NCBI RefSeq assembly: GCF_954871325.1
Contig: NC_088775.1
Location: forward strand, 8,471,561-8,535,560
DNA from: Gordionus sp. m RMFG-2023
Taxonomy: Eukaryota > Nematomorpha > Gordioida > Chordodea > Parachordodidae
Reading direction: 5' to 3'
DNA length: 64,000 nucleotides
Positions within the stretch are counted from its first letter, which is position 1. Every line of letters begins with the position of its first letter. Below the pieces are notes generated by a model. It saw only the letters and a list, made by a program, of their open reading frames with translations, had not been told where the DNA came from and searched no databases. The translations under genes were made by a program, and so were the position numbers. Shown here one piece after another: positions 47,961 to 60,526 of the stretch.

Positions 47961-47989
47961 CGTGGGTTCGAATCCCATCCTCGTCGCCA
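47961..47989 (+). pseudogene. tRNA-Ser 3' fragment ending in CCA
   Basis: The 29 bases contain a complete T arm with GGTTCGAATCC (B box), followed by the 3' acceptor strand CCTCGTC, a G discriminator and CCA. This matches the 3' part of eukaryotic tRNA-Ser. The 5' two thirds (D arm, anticodon and variable arm) are absent, replaced by the 29-bp tandem repeat. A templated CCA points to a copy made from mature tRNA by reverse transcription, not a decayed nuclear gene. Not functional. Confidence 0.7.
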
Positions 47990-48034
47990 ATATAATATTC
48001 GTTTATTACATATATCAATAATGTCAATCATCAT

Positions 48035-50283
48035 CAGGATCGTAGCCAGGAATTTTCCGTTAGAGGTTAGGGGGGGGCACTTTTTTTTAAAAAATAAAAC
48101 AAATAATTAAGCATTCATAGATTATTTGCTATTTTTATTAAAAAATTATTAATGTTATATGAATACAAAATAATACTAAAATTTGAACATACAAAAATAA
48201 TACTTATAATACGACGAATTTTATTTTTAAATTTTAAAATAAATGAATTAAAGGATAAATTTCGTGTTAAATTTTTTTCATAAGCCATTAATACTAAATT
48301 TTGCTTACTTTGATCTTTCATCGACCCTCTAGTATAGAGAAAGAAGCCACACAAGAAGCCGTTGTTACTCCAATGCTGAGTAGCATTTATACAATTCTTT
48401 AAATGCATGATGATATTTTTTTATACATAATATTTAGGATATTTTCAAAATTATGTGTTTCCTAAACTTCTGCAGCTTCTATTAATCAATTTTCTTTTCA
48501 TGATGTAAAGTTTCCATATTTCAGTTTAATAATTATTCTAATCGGGCCATTTTGTACGATATAAAATAATCACTATCAAAGGGGGGCAATGCATTAAAAC
48601 TTGATAGATGATTATAATCATCTTGTGTAAATTTATCTAAAAAATTATCAACAAGGTAATCAATAATTACATACTAATTCTACTTTAAAGAACTAAGATT
48701 GGAGTCTTTTTCGCAATCAAATTGTAATTTGGTTTCAACTAAAAATCTTGGAAATTTATAGGCGTTTTACGTATGCTTGATGATTTGTGGGGAGTGAGAT
48801 TAAATTTTGTTAAAAGTTTTTCAGCCTTTATTCTAATCAAATCAATAGAATTATTGCTTCTTATATTTTTTAAATATATAGATAGTGGAAAACACAATTT
48901 TTACATCCACTTGATAAGTACCTACTGATTGTAAATATATAGGGGATCTATTGTTATTAATATCTCATAAATTATAATGAATATAATGTAATTTATATTA
49001 ACGAATTGAGATAAAAGACCAGAGGCTTTGACAGAATCATGAGTGCTAACCTCTGAAAAAGTAAACTAATACTTCACCAATAGCCTCAAAACATAAATGA
49101 TGTGAGATGTTTCTAAATGACCAGTCCACCTCTGGTCTAAAAGTCTCTTAAGTATGGCCTGCATATTTACATGATACGTTAAAACGCCTAAAAAATTTTG
49201 CAATGCATTGAATAAATAAAAAAATTAGAAATGATAACAATATTATTATACTAATTTTGAACCACAAAATGCATCATGTTGTTGTCGCAATGTATAAAAG
49301 GAACTTTTTTATTAAAATTTTTTTGAAGTAGGGTTTACACTCCTCCATTTCGGGCAGACATAACGTTTGCACCATCATATGCCTGGTTTATCATATTCGT
49401 TGAATTAATATTTAACTCATTAAGTTGCTTTAAAACGCAATTATTTATGCTTTCAGCAGAAAGACACTGTAAATTAATAATCCTGATTAAATCTTCCACT
49501 CCTCCAGAAAAAATATAAATAATTATTCTCAGATTTTCACAACCTGATGCATCTTTTGTCACATCAGCATTGAGACATAAATTAAGGCATCTCACTTTCA
49601 TTATATTTATCTGAAATATAATCAAGCACCATATCTACCATAAAAGATATTACTTCGTTTTGAATCTGGGTGATGTATATCGCGTATTTTTGTATATAAC
49701 TTTCGTAATTTTATTTAATTCATGATCTTTTTGAATGGTGTATGAAAACATTGCTATAAATAGTCCAGAAAGAATAAATTTTGATTTCTACATTTGCAGC
49801 ATCCGTAATATTTGTTGAAACAGTCCCACGAAAAGGTTGCTCCTGTATGTTAAGAAATATCATGAAATCTTGATTTAAGATCGTAAAGATTACGGTTAAT
49901 TTGTTGGCTTACCAAAATTGTTATCAGAGCAAAAGATAATAATATTGTGATTGATTGAACCATAATAAATAAAATAATTATCATTGAAATAAGTACAATT
50001 TAAATGTTATAATTAAGCGCCTATATAATGTTATACATAAATACACAAGAAAATGATAAAATATGAATGAATGATGATTTATTATTGGATAAAAATAAAA
50101 CAGGATAGGAAGAATGTTACAAACAAGATATGTTTTTTGAATAAATATTTAAAATTTATTAAAATATAAAAATAAACAATTACAAATTTTTTTTTAAATT
50201 TGGGGGGTCTGAAAAATTTATGGGGGCCGAAAAAATTTTCTGGGGGCCCCGCCCCCCTCCCCCCTTCCGTGGCTACCGCTCTG
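48035..50283 (-). mobile_element. hAT transposon with CAGGATCGTAGCC ends (second copy)
   Basis: 2,249-bp relative of 23,647-25,993. It starts CAGGATCGTAGCCAGG and ends with the complement form GTGGCTACCGCTCTG, with runs of G/C just inside. Flanking octamers ATCATCAT (48,027-48,034) and ATTATCAT (50,284-50,291) match at 7 of 8 positions. The minus strand keeps an open 96-codon piece (49,625-49,335) with NINSTNMINQAYDGANVMS, the conserved YDGA..MSG-type motif of hAT transposases, and a C-terminal piece (48,408-48,115) with LMAYEKN. The frame is interrupted between them, so it is inactive. It lies just outside copy B of the segmental duplication. Confidence 0.88.
49335..49625 (-). pseudogene. 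hAT transposase fragment
   Basis: A 96-codon open piece inside the 48,035-50,283 element. Residues near the C-terminal end, AYDGANVMSARNGGV, match the conserved YDGA..MSG...GV block of hAT transposases. Preceding residues (CLSAESINNCVLKQL) fit the helix before it. It is only a fragment of a protein normally above 550 residues. Confidence 0.75.
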
Positions 50284-50654
50284 ATTATCATAATAATGTA
50301 TTGGATATGACATATATAACATTAATAATATATATTATATCTCATTTTTAACATTAATAAATACTATGAATCATTTTTATGCAGTTAGGAGCTTGTTATT
50401 TAAGAAGTTATAGTTATAAACTCAGTAAGTAATAGGACAAGAAAAGGGGGGGGGGCAATATTTTTTAGGGTTGTAGGTATAGGTTTTTGAGGTGGGGGGG
50501 GGGGTTTGTTTCCAGTGAATAACCTGTCATTTAGACGTGGGCATATTGTTTAGATAATAGGGAAAGGGCATATTTACCTACAAATATTTTTAAGAGATAT
50601 GGGGAGGTTTGTTGTTTCCATATATTTCATGAAGATACTGCTCATGCTTAGTAC
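50284..50654. other. G-rich non-coding gap before copy B
   Basis: Contains two G-rich clusters (about 50,438 and 50,495) and no gene. Confidence 0.45.
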
Positions 50655-50870
50655 AGGCAATTTTCATGCATTAGATTTGGCAAGCACAATAATGGCCATG
50701 TAATTCCATGCAAGAGATTAGTTCATCTCCCAGGGATTAGTCTAAATCCATCAGGTTTCTTACTGTCGGCTTTGATATAATGGTTGATTGCACAGTGTCT
50801 TGGGTTGCTTCCGTTTATTTCGAACTAAGTGTTACACAGGGAGCATGAATAAGAAGAGACTAATTATTAT

Positions 50871-52879
50871 TTTAATGATAAAAAAATAAAATGTTTAAAA
50901 TATTGAAATACACAAAGTCCCATCATTTATTACAAATAATGCAGAGGTAATATAATGATATTAAAGTGAATAATTTATGGATTTATAAATGTATATTCTT
51001 CGATATTCCGAGGTTTGTTGCAATTATTGGTTATGTCCCTGTCAAAATTTTGGTCCATTGTATGCACAATTTTTTATATTAGCTAAAATCATTTGTTCTC
51101 ATCTCTGAGATTAAACTAAGTAAATAATTTTTTTAATTAACCTTAACATTGAGAACAAAAATCCATGCAGCCGTAACCTGTAATATCATAAAGAGAAGAT
51201 ATGTTGTTCTAACATTATAATCATTAGATCCTACCATATATTTTGTATTTTCGATCAAAATAAATGTTGTCAAATCTTTTATTGTTAACGATATTTTGAT
51301 TTCTTTACGAAATATCATATAGGAAACTAATAAATATATTTGGGAATGAACTGCATATATTTATATTATATAAATGCATTAGAAAATTTGCTATTAATAT
51401 AATGTCTCCCCGAATAATTATAAAATTCCTAAAAATGTTAATAATATATTGTTATCTTATAAATCATAACCTGATTAGAGATAATAACACCATTAACTAA
51501 TATATTTTCCATTCAATAGGGTTATTGATAGTACTAATTCATGGCAATATCAATATCTTTTCCATCTATCAAATGTAAAAGAGGGTTTAAGTGTTTGCGT
51601 TATTTCATGAAGTTTAATTTATTTTTATTCCAATAATTTATTTCCTTTACATCTATCTTTAATTATAAGTTCATAATAGATATTTAAATTAATGGAGTAG
51701 CATAGCTAACTCTTTTTTTTTATTTCTCTATGGGTTATAAAAAAATTATATATAATATTTGACAATTTTCTCTGCGTTTTATGATTAATTTGACAAGTAT
51801 ATTGTTAAATTTTTTTTTTAATATTTTTATATTAAAAGGAAAAGCCAGGCCAGGCCCAAATGAATCTAAAATATTATCTGAACTTTCAGATTCAATTAAT
51901 TTCCTTTTTCGAACCCTTAAATTTTCATTTATATTAGTATTTTCTATAATTGACGCTGGCTCTCTTAAATATGAAAATTTAGTGAAATATTATTTCAACT
52001 GTATTTGCTAAAAAAAATAGCATTAGAAGTTATATAATCAGAAATTATCAGTCCTTAGAACATTTTATAAATATAATAACAATGCACATTTTATAGAATT
52101 ATATTATATGATAGTATTGATCAAAGACTAAAACAAAATTAACGAGAAAAGTAATTTAAACATGTCTTGGTGTTGGTAACAACAATTTAAAAATTAGTAG
52201 TACATTTTTTAAAAATTAATTATTAAAGAATGAGCATGCTAAAATAAATCTATAAGTCTGATATGCTTATAATTTTAGATATTTAAAAAAATCAATAAAT
52301 TTTTTGGAAACCTTGGAGCTCACTCATATTACGTAGTCTGCGGGTATAGCCGGTTCAAAATTTTCAAAATAGGGAAGAAATGAAAATGCAATTTTGGCAT
52401 CCCCAATTCATATCTATAATTTTAACAATCAATTTTAAATAGGTAATATTTTATTCTCAGTTTTAATTTCTACTTCTTTGTAATAGATAGAATTATTATA
52501 TATGAAAGTAAATAAACTTTGACTTGATCTAATAAACGAAACAAAATTTAATAAAAATAATATTCTTATTTATAAAAATATATTAATTTTTTATAAAAAA
52601 AGCCTCTATTTTCCAACTGATTCTCAAAATTATTATCTATAAATTAAAAACTTTAAAATTCTAAAAATATTAACACGCGAAAAATTTTAATATTGCAGGG
52701 GATTTTTTCGGGAAATTTCCAATTGCGGGAGTTTTGCGAAAGGGAGATGATTGCGTATTGACTAAAAAATTTTGAGTGTCTCCCGCTGATGAGGTGAAAC
52801 GAAACCATCCTGCATGTGAGCTATCGTTCTACGTCAAATCATAGGTGTACCTGTGCTTCTTCTAAAAACCCCAAAAAGT
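50871..52879. other. Mostly non-coding part of copy B with a possible small coding remnant
   Basis: A minus-strand reading at about 51,990-51,830 gives a plausible protein-like stretch (IIENTNINENLRV, then KRKLIESESSDNILDSF), partly preserved in copy A near 23,480-23,400. It has no recognisable domain and could be an exon of an old element lying inside the long inverted repeat. The remainder is AT-rich. The empty target site for the A-copy hAT lies near 52,495-52,505. Confidence 0.35.
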
Positions 52880-53590
52880 GCCAAAAGAGCAAAGTGAATA
52901 GTAAATACTCAAATCAAATAATAAATAAACAATTTTAATAGTAAATTATAAAATTTAATAGTAAATGAGCAAATATACTAATAAATTTGCAAAATAGTAG
53001 TTTGGTCTAAGTATCCAAGGACAATTTTATAGCAAACACTCAGATCATATAGTAAATTAGAAAATGTAATAGCAAATTGGTAAATTTAATAAAAATTGAG
53101 AAAAATACAATTAACAAAATGAATTTTAGCCTAAAAGTTCCAAAGGATCAAATTTAATAGAAAATATTTAAATTATATAATGAACAGATGTAATAGTAAA
53201 TTAAAATTGATAGTAAATGACCAATAATACTAGCAAATTAGCAAAAGGTCATTTCGCCTAAAAGTGCCAAAAGAACATATTTAATTAGCAACAAATTATG
53301 TAAAAATTAAATAGCAAATACCAAAATTATATAATAAATAACAATTTTAATAGTGAATTAAAATTTAAAAGTATACTAGCAAATTAGCTTAATCATTTTC
53401 TAAAAAATTTAAGAAAATACCCTTATTATATAAATTAATAGAAAATACTCAAATTATATAATAAATGAGCCAAGATAATAGCAAATTATAAAATTTAATA
53501 GAAAAAAAGCAAAAATTCTAGCAAATTAGCAAAATGCTTTTTCGCCTAAAAGTGCCAAAAATCAAGATTTAATAGCAAACACTTAAATTA
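52880..53590. repeat. Degenerate array of AGCAAATTAGCAAAA/CGCCTAAAAGTGCCA units (copy B)
   Basis: Counterpart of 26,390-27,060, with units at about 53,121, 53,256 and 53,541. The unit order is the same as in A, so the array was inherited by duplication and not expanded afterwards. Confidence 0.7.
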
Positions 53591-55384
53591 TCTAATAAAT
53601 GAGCAGTGTACAAATGCATATTTTATTTATATTTTTAAAAATATTGGGCTTTTTAAATTTTTATTTGACTTTAACAAATTTTTTAAAATTGGTCACCAAA
53701 AGATGCAAGGTTTTCTTCAAAAATAAACTTCCCAAGACTAAATATATGTCTACAGAAGCGTATAATGTAAATGAAACGCCAATTCTTAAGCAGCCATTTT
53801 AAATTAGGTATATAAATTTTTAAATTTGTGTAAAATTAACTTGGAAAGTAACTAGTTACTTTTAAAATATTTTGCAATAAATGGAAAAATAACAAATATT
53901 ATCAAAGTTATTTTTGATTTTATTTAAGATTTTTATTATAAGCATTTTTTTTAATAATTACAGGCTTCGAGCCGCAAAGGGTAATAGGCCAGGCTTATAT
54001 CTAATACAATTTACATGGCCAATAACGGGCCAGGGCCAATAAAAATTCGATTTTGCAGGTCTGACAGATTATATTTGGTAATGATTATTTTTTATGATTA
54101 TAGAATGAAATCATAGTTGTTAATTAAATAGGCAAATAGGGGAGATCTTTAGTACTTAATATTTACAATTAATATAATAAGAAATTTTTTATTTTATTGC
54201 AAAAAAAATATCATTTTAACTAATATATTAGTAAATCACAAAGCGCATTTCAAAAGTACATTGACAATTTCTTCCTATAATTGACGTCTGGTATTAGATT
54301 TCGTACTCCATTCCTTCTTTCATTCTCTGCCTTCATATCTTCAAGTTAAACCAACCGCCTTTTTAGTTGTCCAACGTCTACTTAACCTAACAAACATCTC
54401 TCACACGTCATTTAATACTAGGATTATATGTTCTCGTTCTCATCATGTCTCTCAACGCTTCAAATAGGTAAAAACATTTTATAGAACGTTTCTTCGAATT
54501 CATTCTTTCTAACCAACAGCTGAGAATGTTACGAATTTTTAAATTCGCAAACATTAATAGTAGCTACGAATGGTTGGAAATAACTCCTAAACTATCGGCA
54601 GGCTTCTTTCAGCTGAAAAATTAAGAATATCTATCAGGCTCCATACCGACAAAGTTAGAACATTGTTTCTTCCTATAAATGCTTACTGTGTAACGTGTCA
54701 AGATAAACGGACGCGACCCTTTACATTGTAAAGTTCCAAGACATTCCACTGTCGTCAACACCCTTCTATTCCTTCAGGTGTAGACACACTTGGTAAGAGA
54801 CCTGATAGAAAACTAACACTATGAATAAAAATTATCCTCCGCCGAAAACAAAAAGAAATATTCATTCAAACACAATACCCACTTCGTTTCTGTTTCATTT
54901 TCACTTTGAGCAACTTCGGTCTCGAAACTCTATTTTTCCTTAAAGTAATGGAAATAATAATATCTCACTTTTGATCCTATAAATTTTTTTTTCATCTTTG
55001 GCAAAACTTTGTCTTGGAAATATACTTAATTCTTAATAAATTCAAGGAAGATAACCATGCATCGAAATTTAAAAAAAATTCGCCGATATAAATTGATGCA
55101 AAAAATAATTTTACTTCAGCAACTCAAAAACTATATTTATTTATAAATTAAAATCTAATGTAAACTTCAACTGTAATATTTTATCATACATTTCATTTAT
55201 TGTTAAATTACGATTTTAAAGAAATGGAATGAAAAAAAATTATGTGCCCTATTTAGAATATGAATTTGAATATTTACTTGCTAATTAGGAGGAATAATTA
55301 TAATATAAATTAAAGAAAATAATAATCATATTTTAAAAAATTGAGATATAAAAATAATCTCTGAAAATGCGAATAAAATTATGA
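53591..55384. other. Non-coding part of copy B
   Basis: Aligned to 27,060-28,683. Includes the right arm of the long inverted repeat near 54,740-54,990. The 67-codon ORF at 53,599-53,802 is not conserved in A. Confidence 0.45.
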
Positions 55385-57297
55385 TTACAAAGCTGGCTGC
55401 TCTGGGTGATGTTCTGCAGGTGTGATAGAATTTGTAAATTTCTTCTTTATTTTTTGGATGAGTCTTTTGATTTCATTAAAAACCCCATGGCCACGGCGTT
55501 GAGCGTATATGGCATAAATGTAAAAACTGGTAGAATAATATAACGTTTCTGGAATAGATATAAAATATTTCACTTTTTCCATGTTCCTAATTGAGAAATT
55601 TAAAAATATCGTTATATAATAGCAAAGGACGGGGAGAAAGCACACAAATTGGAAACTTAGTAACAACATTAGCAACGTTTGAATCCGTTTACCTTCTCTG
55701 AGTAGAATTTGTCGGGAGCCTACTGAACGGTTCCTTTCATACACGAATCTCGTTATTGCCATTTTATAGGCAATGTTGATCATGACCTTTGTATTTTTTT
55801 TATATATAAAGGAATTAAAGTAAAAAAGATTAATAATATAATTTAACGAAATGAGGAAGAATTTATAATAGGATTATGATTAGAGACCTGCAGTGGGTGA
55901 GTATACAACCAACCCGACCACCCCCCCCATCTCCCAACACACACACTTATTTTAGACCTCTAATTAAAAAAAAATTTACAAGATATTTATTGGATTATAT
56001 TCAAGATGATTATAATAATCAAATATCCGTAATAAAATGGTGTTAAATTATATCATGGATTGATAAGTAAAAAATTCTTTTTTTTAAAAAAACCGAAAAA
56101 TTTGGTTTGTCTTCTTTTCATCCTAATAAAAACATATTTTTTTTAAATAATTCCCTAGAGTTAGTATTGTGAAAAATTTTAGTCACGCAAATATTATTTA
56201 TGTTTCATTTGCACTTATTACAAATTATGTATACTTTGGTAGTTGTAGGGGAGACCGGGATATTCCTACAGGTGTTTTGCTTAAGGGTGAGAATACTATT
56301 TATAAAATGATACACATAAAATAGAATCCATTGATAGCCATTACATTAATCTTTAAAATTTATACATTAGAGCCTTTTACCTCCATGACATATCTTTAAA
56401 AAAATTTGCAATTTTATCCTCATACAAGGGTAATATATGCAAATACATGTGACAATTTCCCGAATTTTAAAACTTTTTTTCTGTTTATCTAACATGATAT
56501 TACCCGTCCCCTTAACAAAATTTTATCGGTCCTGTTCTATTCTTTTTGAAGGAGAATAGATAATTTTTAAAAAAAATAATAATAAAATAGGAGTCTTAGA
56601 AAAGACATACCATCATGATGAGCAAGATTGTTCTAAAAATCAATTCCAAATGAATGTATATTGTGTGTACTGGTTCTATATTTAAAGGTTTTATGATGAT
56701 AAACGACCCATTTGCTTGTAAGGGCTCATAAATAAGGTCTTCAAAGGGATTTACAGAATAGATGAAAAATTGAGCGAATTGAAAGTATATGTGATAAAGT
56801 GGAAATATTGCAACGATGCTTATAATTATCAGGAGCAGCACAAGATATTTCATTCTCCTCATCAAGAAATATACTCTGTACCTTTGAAAGCAACCTATTA
56901 TCATGTATCTCTCCAGACTCAACGACATTATCAGTAAAATGTGAAATACTTTCAAAGTCGTGGATATTATTTCTTTAGTGCAAAACAGGTACACGAGCAA
57001 GATCACAACCATCAATTTATCATATAATGAAATTAATATTTGACCGAATATCCAAAAGAAGAAATAAACAAAATTAACACAAAAATTGCTGATGTTTATC
57101 AGTTGTAGCAGAGTCAAAAAATATTCGGAATTTTTTCTCTTGAACTTATTCCAGAAAGCTATGAATATTATATTTCCTAACATCCCATGAAAAGCGAAAA
57201 AAATCTCCGATCCTATCAATTTGAACTGAAACGTTGTTCGATTATAATTGCTTTCATTTTCTGTCCAATTAAGATCTGATACATTGTAGAGATTCAT
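55385..57297 (-). CDS. Two-exon divergent 7TM (rhodopsin-like) receptor, copy B
   Basis: Predicted membrane receptor of 362 residues. Exon 1 is 57,297-56,611 (229 codons) and exon 2 is 55,786-55,385, with a GT...AG intron of 824 bp (56,610-55,787) at phase 0 between LLIMM and VMINIAYK. TM1 has FFAFHGMLGNIIFIAF (the conserved Gly-Asn), TM2 LLQLINISNFCVNFVYF, TM3 ends LSLERYMIIGCFQRYR (ERY), TM4 KYLVLLLIIISIVAIFPLY, then a loop with N-glycosylation-like NGS, and TM5 LIFRTILLIMM. Exon 2 has TM6 FVCFLPVLCYY, TM7 with PETLYYSTSFYIYAIY, and a Lys-rich tail. No interruption was seen. Both splice sites are conserved with copy A, which supports a real gene. A peptide ligand is plausible but unproven. 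Confidence 0.83.
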
Positions 57298-58650
57298 TAT
57301 TTGATGTTGTTTCGAAAACTAAATATATATTAGTAATTTCGAAAAAATATTTTTGAAAAATAAAAATGGGAAAAAGGGGAATTTTATTTAACTGGAAATG
57401 AAAAACAACATGTTTTTTAAAATACATTATATAATATAAATAAAAAAATATCTTAAGAATTTAATAACTATAATGGGAGGTTTAAAAACTGGATCAGATT
57501 ATTCTATAGATATTAGATAAAATATTATTTTTTATACTATATACCTTAGAGTTCTTAGACCTTTCAAAACAATTATTATTACGTTTTATAAGGTAACTTA
57601 AGGAGTTCATGTACATCTCCTATAGTTAGATGATAATTTATATTTTAGGCTATCAATAACTTGGTATTCAATTATGTGAAAATAATAAAAAAAACTTATC
57701 GTTGAACAAATATTTAGGCAATTTAAAACCAGAGAAAACTTATTATTTAACAAAAGGTCAATTTAACATTAAAGAATTTATTACATAACAATAAGAAAAA
57801 TTCTTGATATAGATTTGTTTTGATAAAATTTATGAGTGTTTTGAAACTTTCTGAAAACAAAACATAAGTTTGAAATATTACTATTCTTTCAAAATAAATG
57901 ATTAATAAATCATGGAAAGAATAAAAGAAAAGTGAGTAAAATTTATAATGTTTATAAAATAAAAATAAAAATGAAATAGTTATATTTTAAAATAATTTCA
58001 AATAATTGCTATGTTGTTTCATAAACCAAACCAAATAATATCGGATATATATTATTCAATAAGTTAAAAAAATATATATAACATTGTCCTGATAAGTAAA
58101 ATGACTAAGAATACAGTTTATATTATTATATTCGAGGCATTAGAAGATAAAGGTCTGATATGGGCTAAGGTTCGTTTGTTAATCTAAATCAGTATATACG
58201 TTGGAATGCGTGATTTAGATATAATTATATTAATTTAACTACCATTAATAAGTATTGTATATGAATAAAAATCAAGTCTTTTTATATAAAATAACATAGT
58301 CGCAAAATATAATGAAGTTTGTTAATTTAAATTGTTAAGCATATCGTGTAAAGAACGTATCAAATCATATATAAAACTAATTTGAATATTATATGGAAGA
58401 CAATTTAACGATATTTGATATTATTTAACAATACTACATGCCCCTATGTTCCACCATATATGGAATCTAGTAGTAGCATTGGAATACGAGGGTTTAGATA
58501 TAATTAGATTTATTCAACTATAAGTATTAATAGTTGTTGGCAATAATTATATATATGTATATACGTTTTTTGGTTATATATAAATCAGAAAATAAATATA
58601 AAAAATGAATTTAAATATTATCTTGTATAAAAAAGAAAGAAAGAAAGAAA
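57298..58650. other. Conserved non-coding flank of receptor B
   Basis: Aligns closely to 30,878-32,200 in copy A. At its right end (58,632-58,650) an AAAG microsatellite lies directly against the hAT end. No gene. Confidence 0.55.
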
Positions 58651-59948
58651 CAGTGTTGTTGAACGCAACTTTTAAAAGTAGCGCGCTATCGTTTTCAAAT
58701 GAGTAGCACGCTATTAGCTACTTTTTACGCTATTTTGATTTTTTTTTTAAATATTTACATAACTTTATTTTCACAAATAAAATATTGGTATAAAAACATG
58801 ACTATAATTTGTTACATATATATATATATAATTTATTTAATATTGCACTTTAATAATAATAAAATTTCTGTACTGTCATCCCAAGTCTAGAGCCACGATC
58901 AGAAAGTATAAGCTTTGCCAAACTAAATAATATGTTCAGCACTAGCACTTGAGGGCAACGCAGTATTAAATTTAATAAACACACTTTTTATATGAAAAAA
59001 ATCATCAAAGATATTTAAATGAGTATTTTTAGATTTAAAAAAAGCATCTAGAGATTCACTAATATTATTATTATTATTTCAAAAAAATCGTTTATGGAAG
59101 GCAGCGGCTTCGATCTTGCTATAGTGTTAGTATCGTGGTTAGGCATGACATTTTTTAACGTTACCATCAGCCTATCAAGTTGCCCTTTAGATTCAGTCAA
59201 ATTAATGTATGGCCAATTTAACTTGAGGATGAATGATAGCAGCTATTACATTATCATCATCATACAGATCTGGAAATCTAATTTATATAAAGCGATTGTA
59301 TTGATTATAATAAGAAGAATACCTTTTTAATTTTCAAAATTTAAATTTATCTGAGATTTAGATTCATTTATAAAAAAAAATATTAAAATAGCATTAAATT
59401 ATGGTAAATAAAGATTTTAAAAATATAATTATTATACACAAGGTAATTAATATTATATTAGTTTTGAATTTTATATTAATACTATATATTAATATTATAG
59501 ATTGTATTGTAAATTAAGCCAATTTAAATAATGGCTAATCAAGCAATAAATTATTCATTTTATATTATTGTATAGTAGAAAATAAAAATAAAGTTTTGTT
59601 CATAGGCTTTACCAGTGGTTGGCATTTTCTTGCATTGAAACCGATATCCAGTCATAATTTTTTCTTCAAGATTAAAGTACTTTTTGAATTTTAGGAAAGG
59701 ATAATCTATATTTTTCTCATTTTCCAAAGAAATTTCGCTATCTTCAACAATCTCACACATTTTTAATAATTAGATTTAATGCTAACTAGATTTATAATGT
59801 ATATTTTTTAAATATAAATTTCAATTTCAAAATTAAATTAAATAAAAGGATTATAATTTTAGATTTAATAAAAAATATATTTTAATACAACTAAAGCTAC
59901 CGCTACTGAAAAAAGTGGCGCGCTATAGTAGCTATTTTAACAACACTG
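58651..59948 (-). mobile_element. hAT DNA transposon of the AGCGCGCTA family (hAT-2)
   Basis: The 1,298-bp element starts CAGTGTTGTTGAACGC and ends TTTTAACAACACTG, with AGCGCGCTA and GCGCGCTA subterminal words. The minus strand codes hAT transposase pieces. The N-terminus at 59,760-59,560 (MCEIVEDSE..., YPFLKFKKYFN, matching FPRFEKIFK of hAT-1) is followed by a central NVIAAIIHPQVKLA segment near 59,250-59,190. The C-terminal LPSSAS...GKAYTF dimerisation region lies near 58,965-58,890. Multiple interruptions make it inactive. The right flank ATAAATAG fits the target in the empty site of copy A (TTGTATAAATAGTAT); the left duplicate appears degraded by the AAAG expansion. Confidence 0.88.
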
Positions 59949-60526
59949 ATAAATAGTATAATAATACAATTAACTAAGTAATATTATCATATAATATATC
60001 CTAAAGGTTTAACTTTGATATGACCATATTATATAATATTAATACAAAAATGAATAGTCTTGTTTGTTATAGCAATTTACATAAAAACCTTCCTTTTACT
60101 TATCAATACTTTATTATTCTAATAAGCAAATATTTTTAAATGAAAACGAAAATTTATCCCTTTAACTATGGCTCCAAATTTTAGAAAAGATAGTGGAGAC
60201 CCAGCTACTTATGAGCCTAGGGTTATTACAAGTTTTTTATGATTATTATTTTTTTGCCATAAATATATTATGTTTACAATTTTTATAACAGAATTAAGCC
60301 TATTGAAAAACGAATCGAATGATGAATTAATCCGATTCTTTTAAACGAATTTAATCATTTCCAATTCGTTATTTTATGGTTATTATTCATACGAATATAC
60401 AAAAATTATTCTAATTATTTAAACGATTTAATTCGTATTCGTTTTGAATAGCTTAAACATGATGTATGTCGTATGATATGATTTGTATCTTTAAAAGTAT
60501 CTTTTCAAATGATTACTTAAATATTT

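Noticed and set aside
47961-47989. Primer-binding site of an LTR element on the minus strand
   Set aside because: The tRNA match extends about 29 bases through the T arm, longer than a usual primer site, and no LTR is seen beside it.
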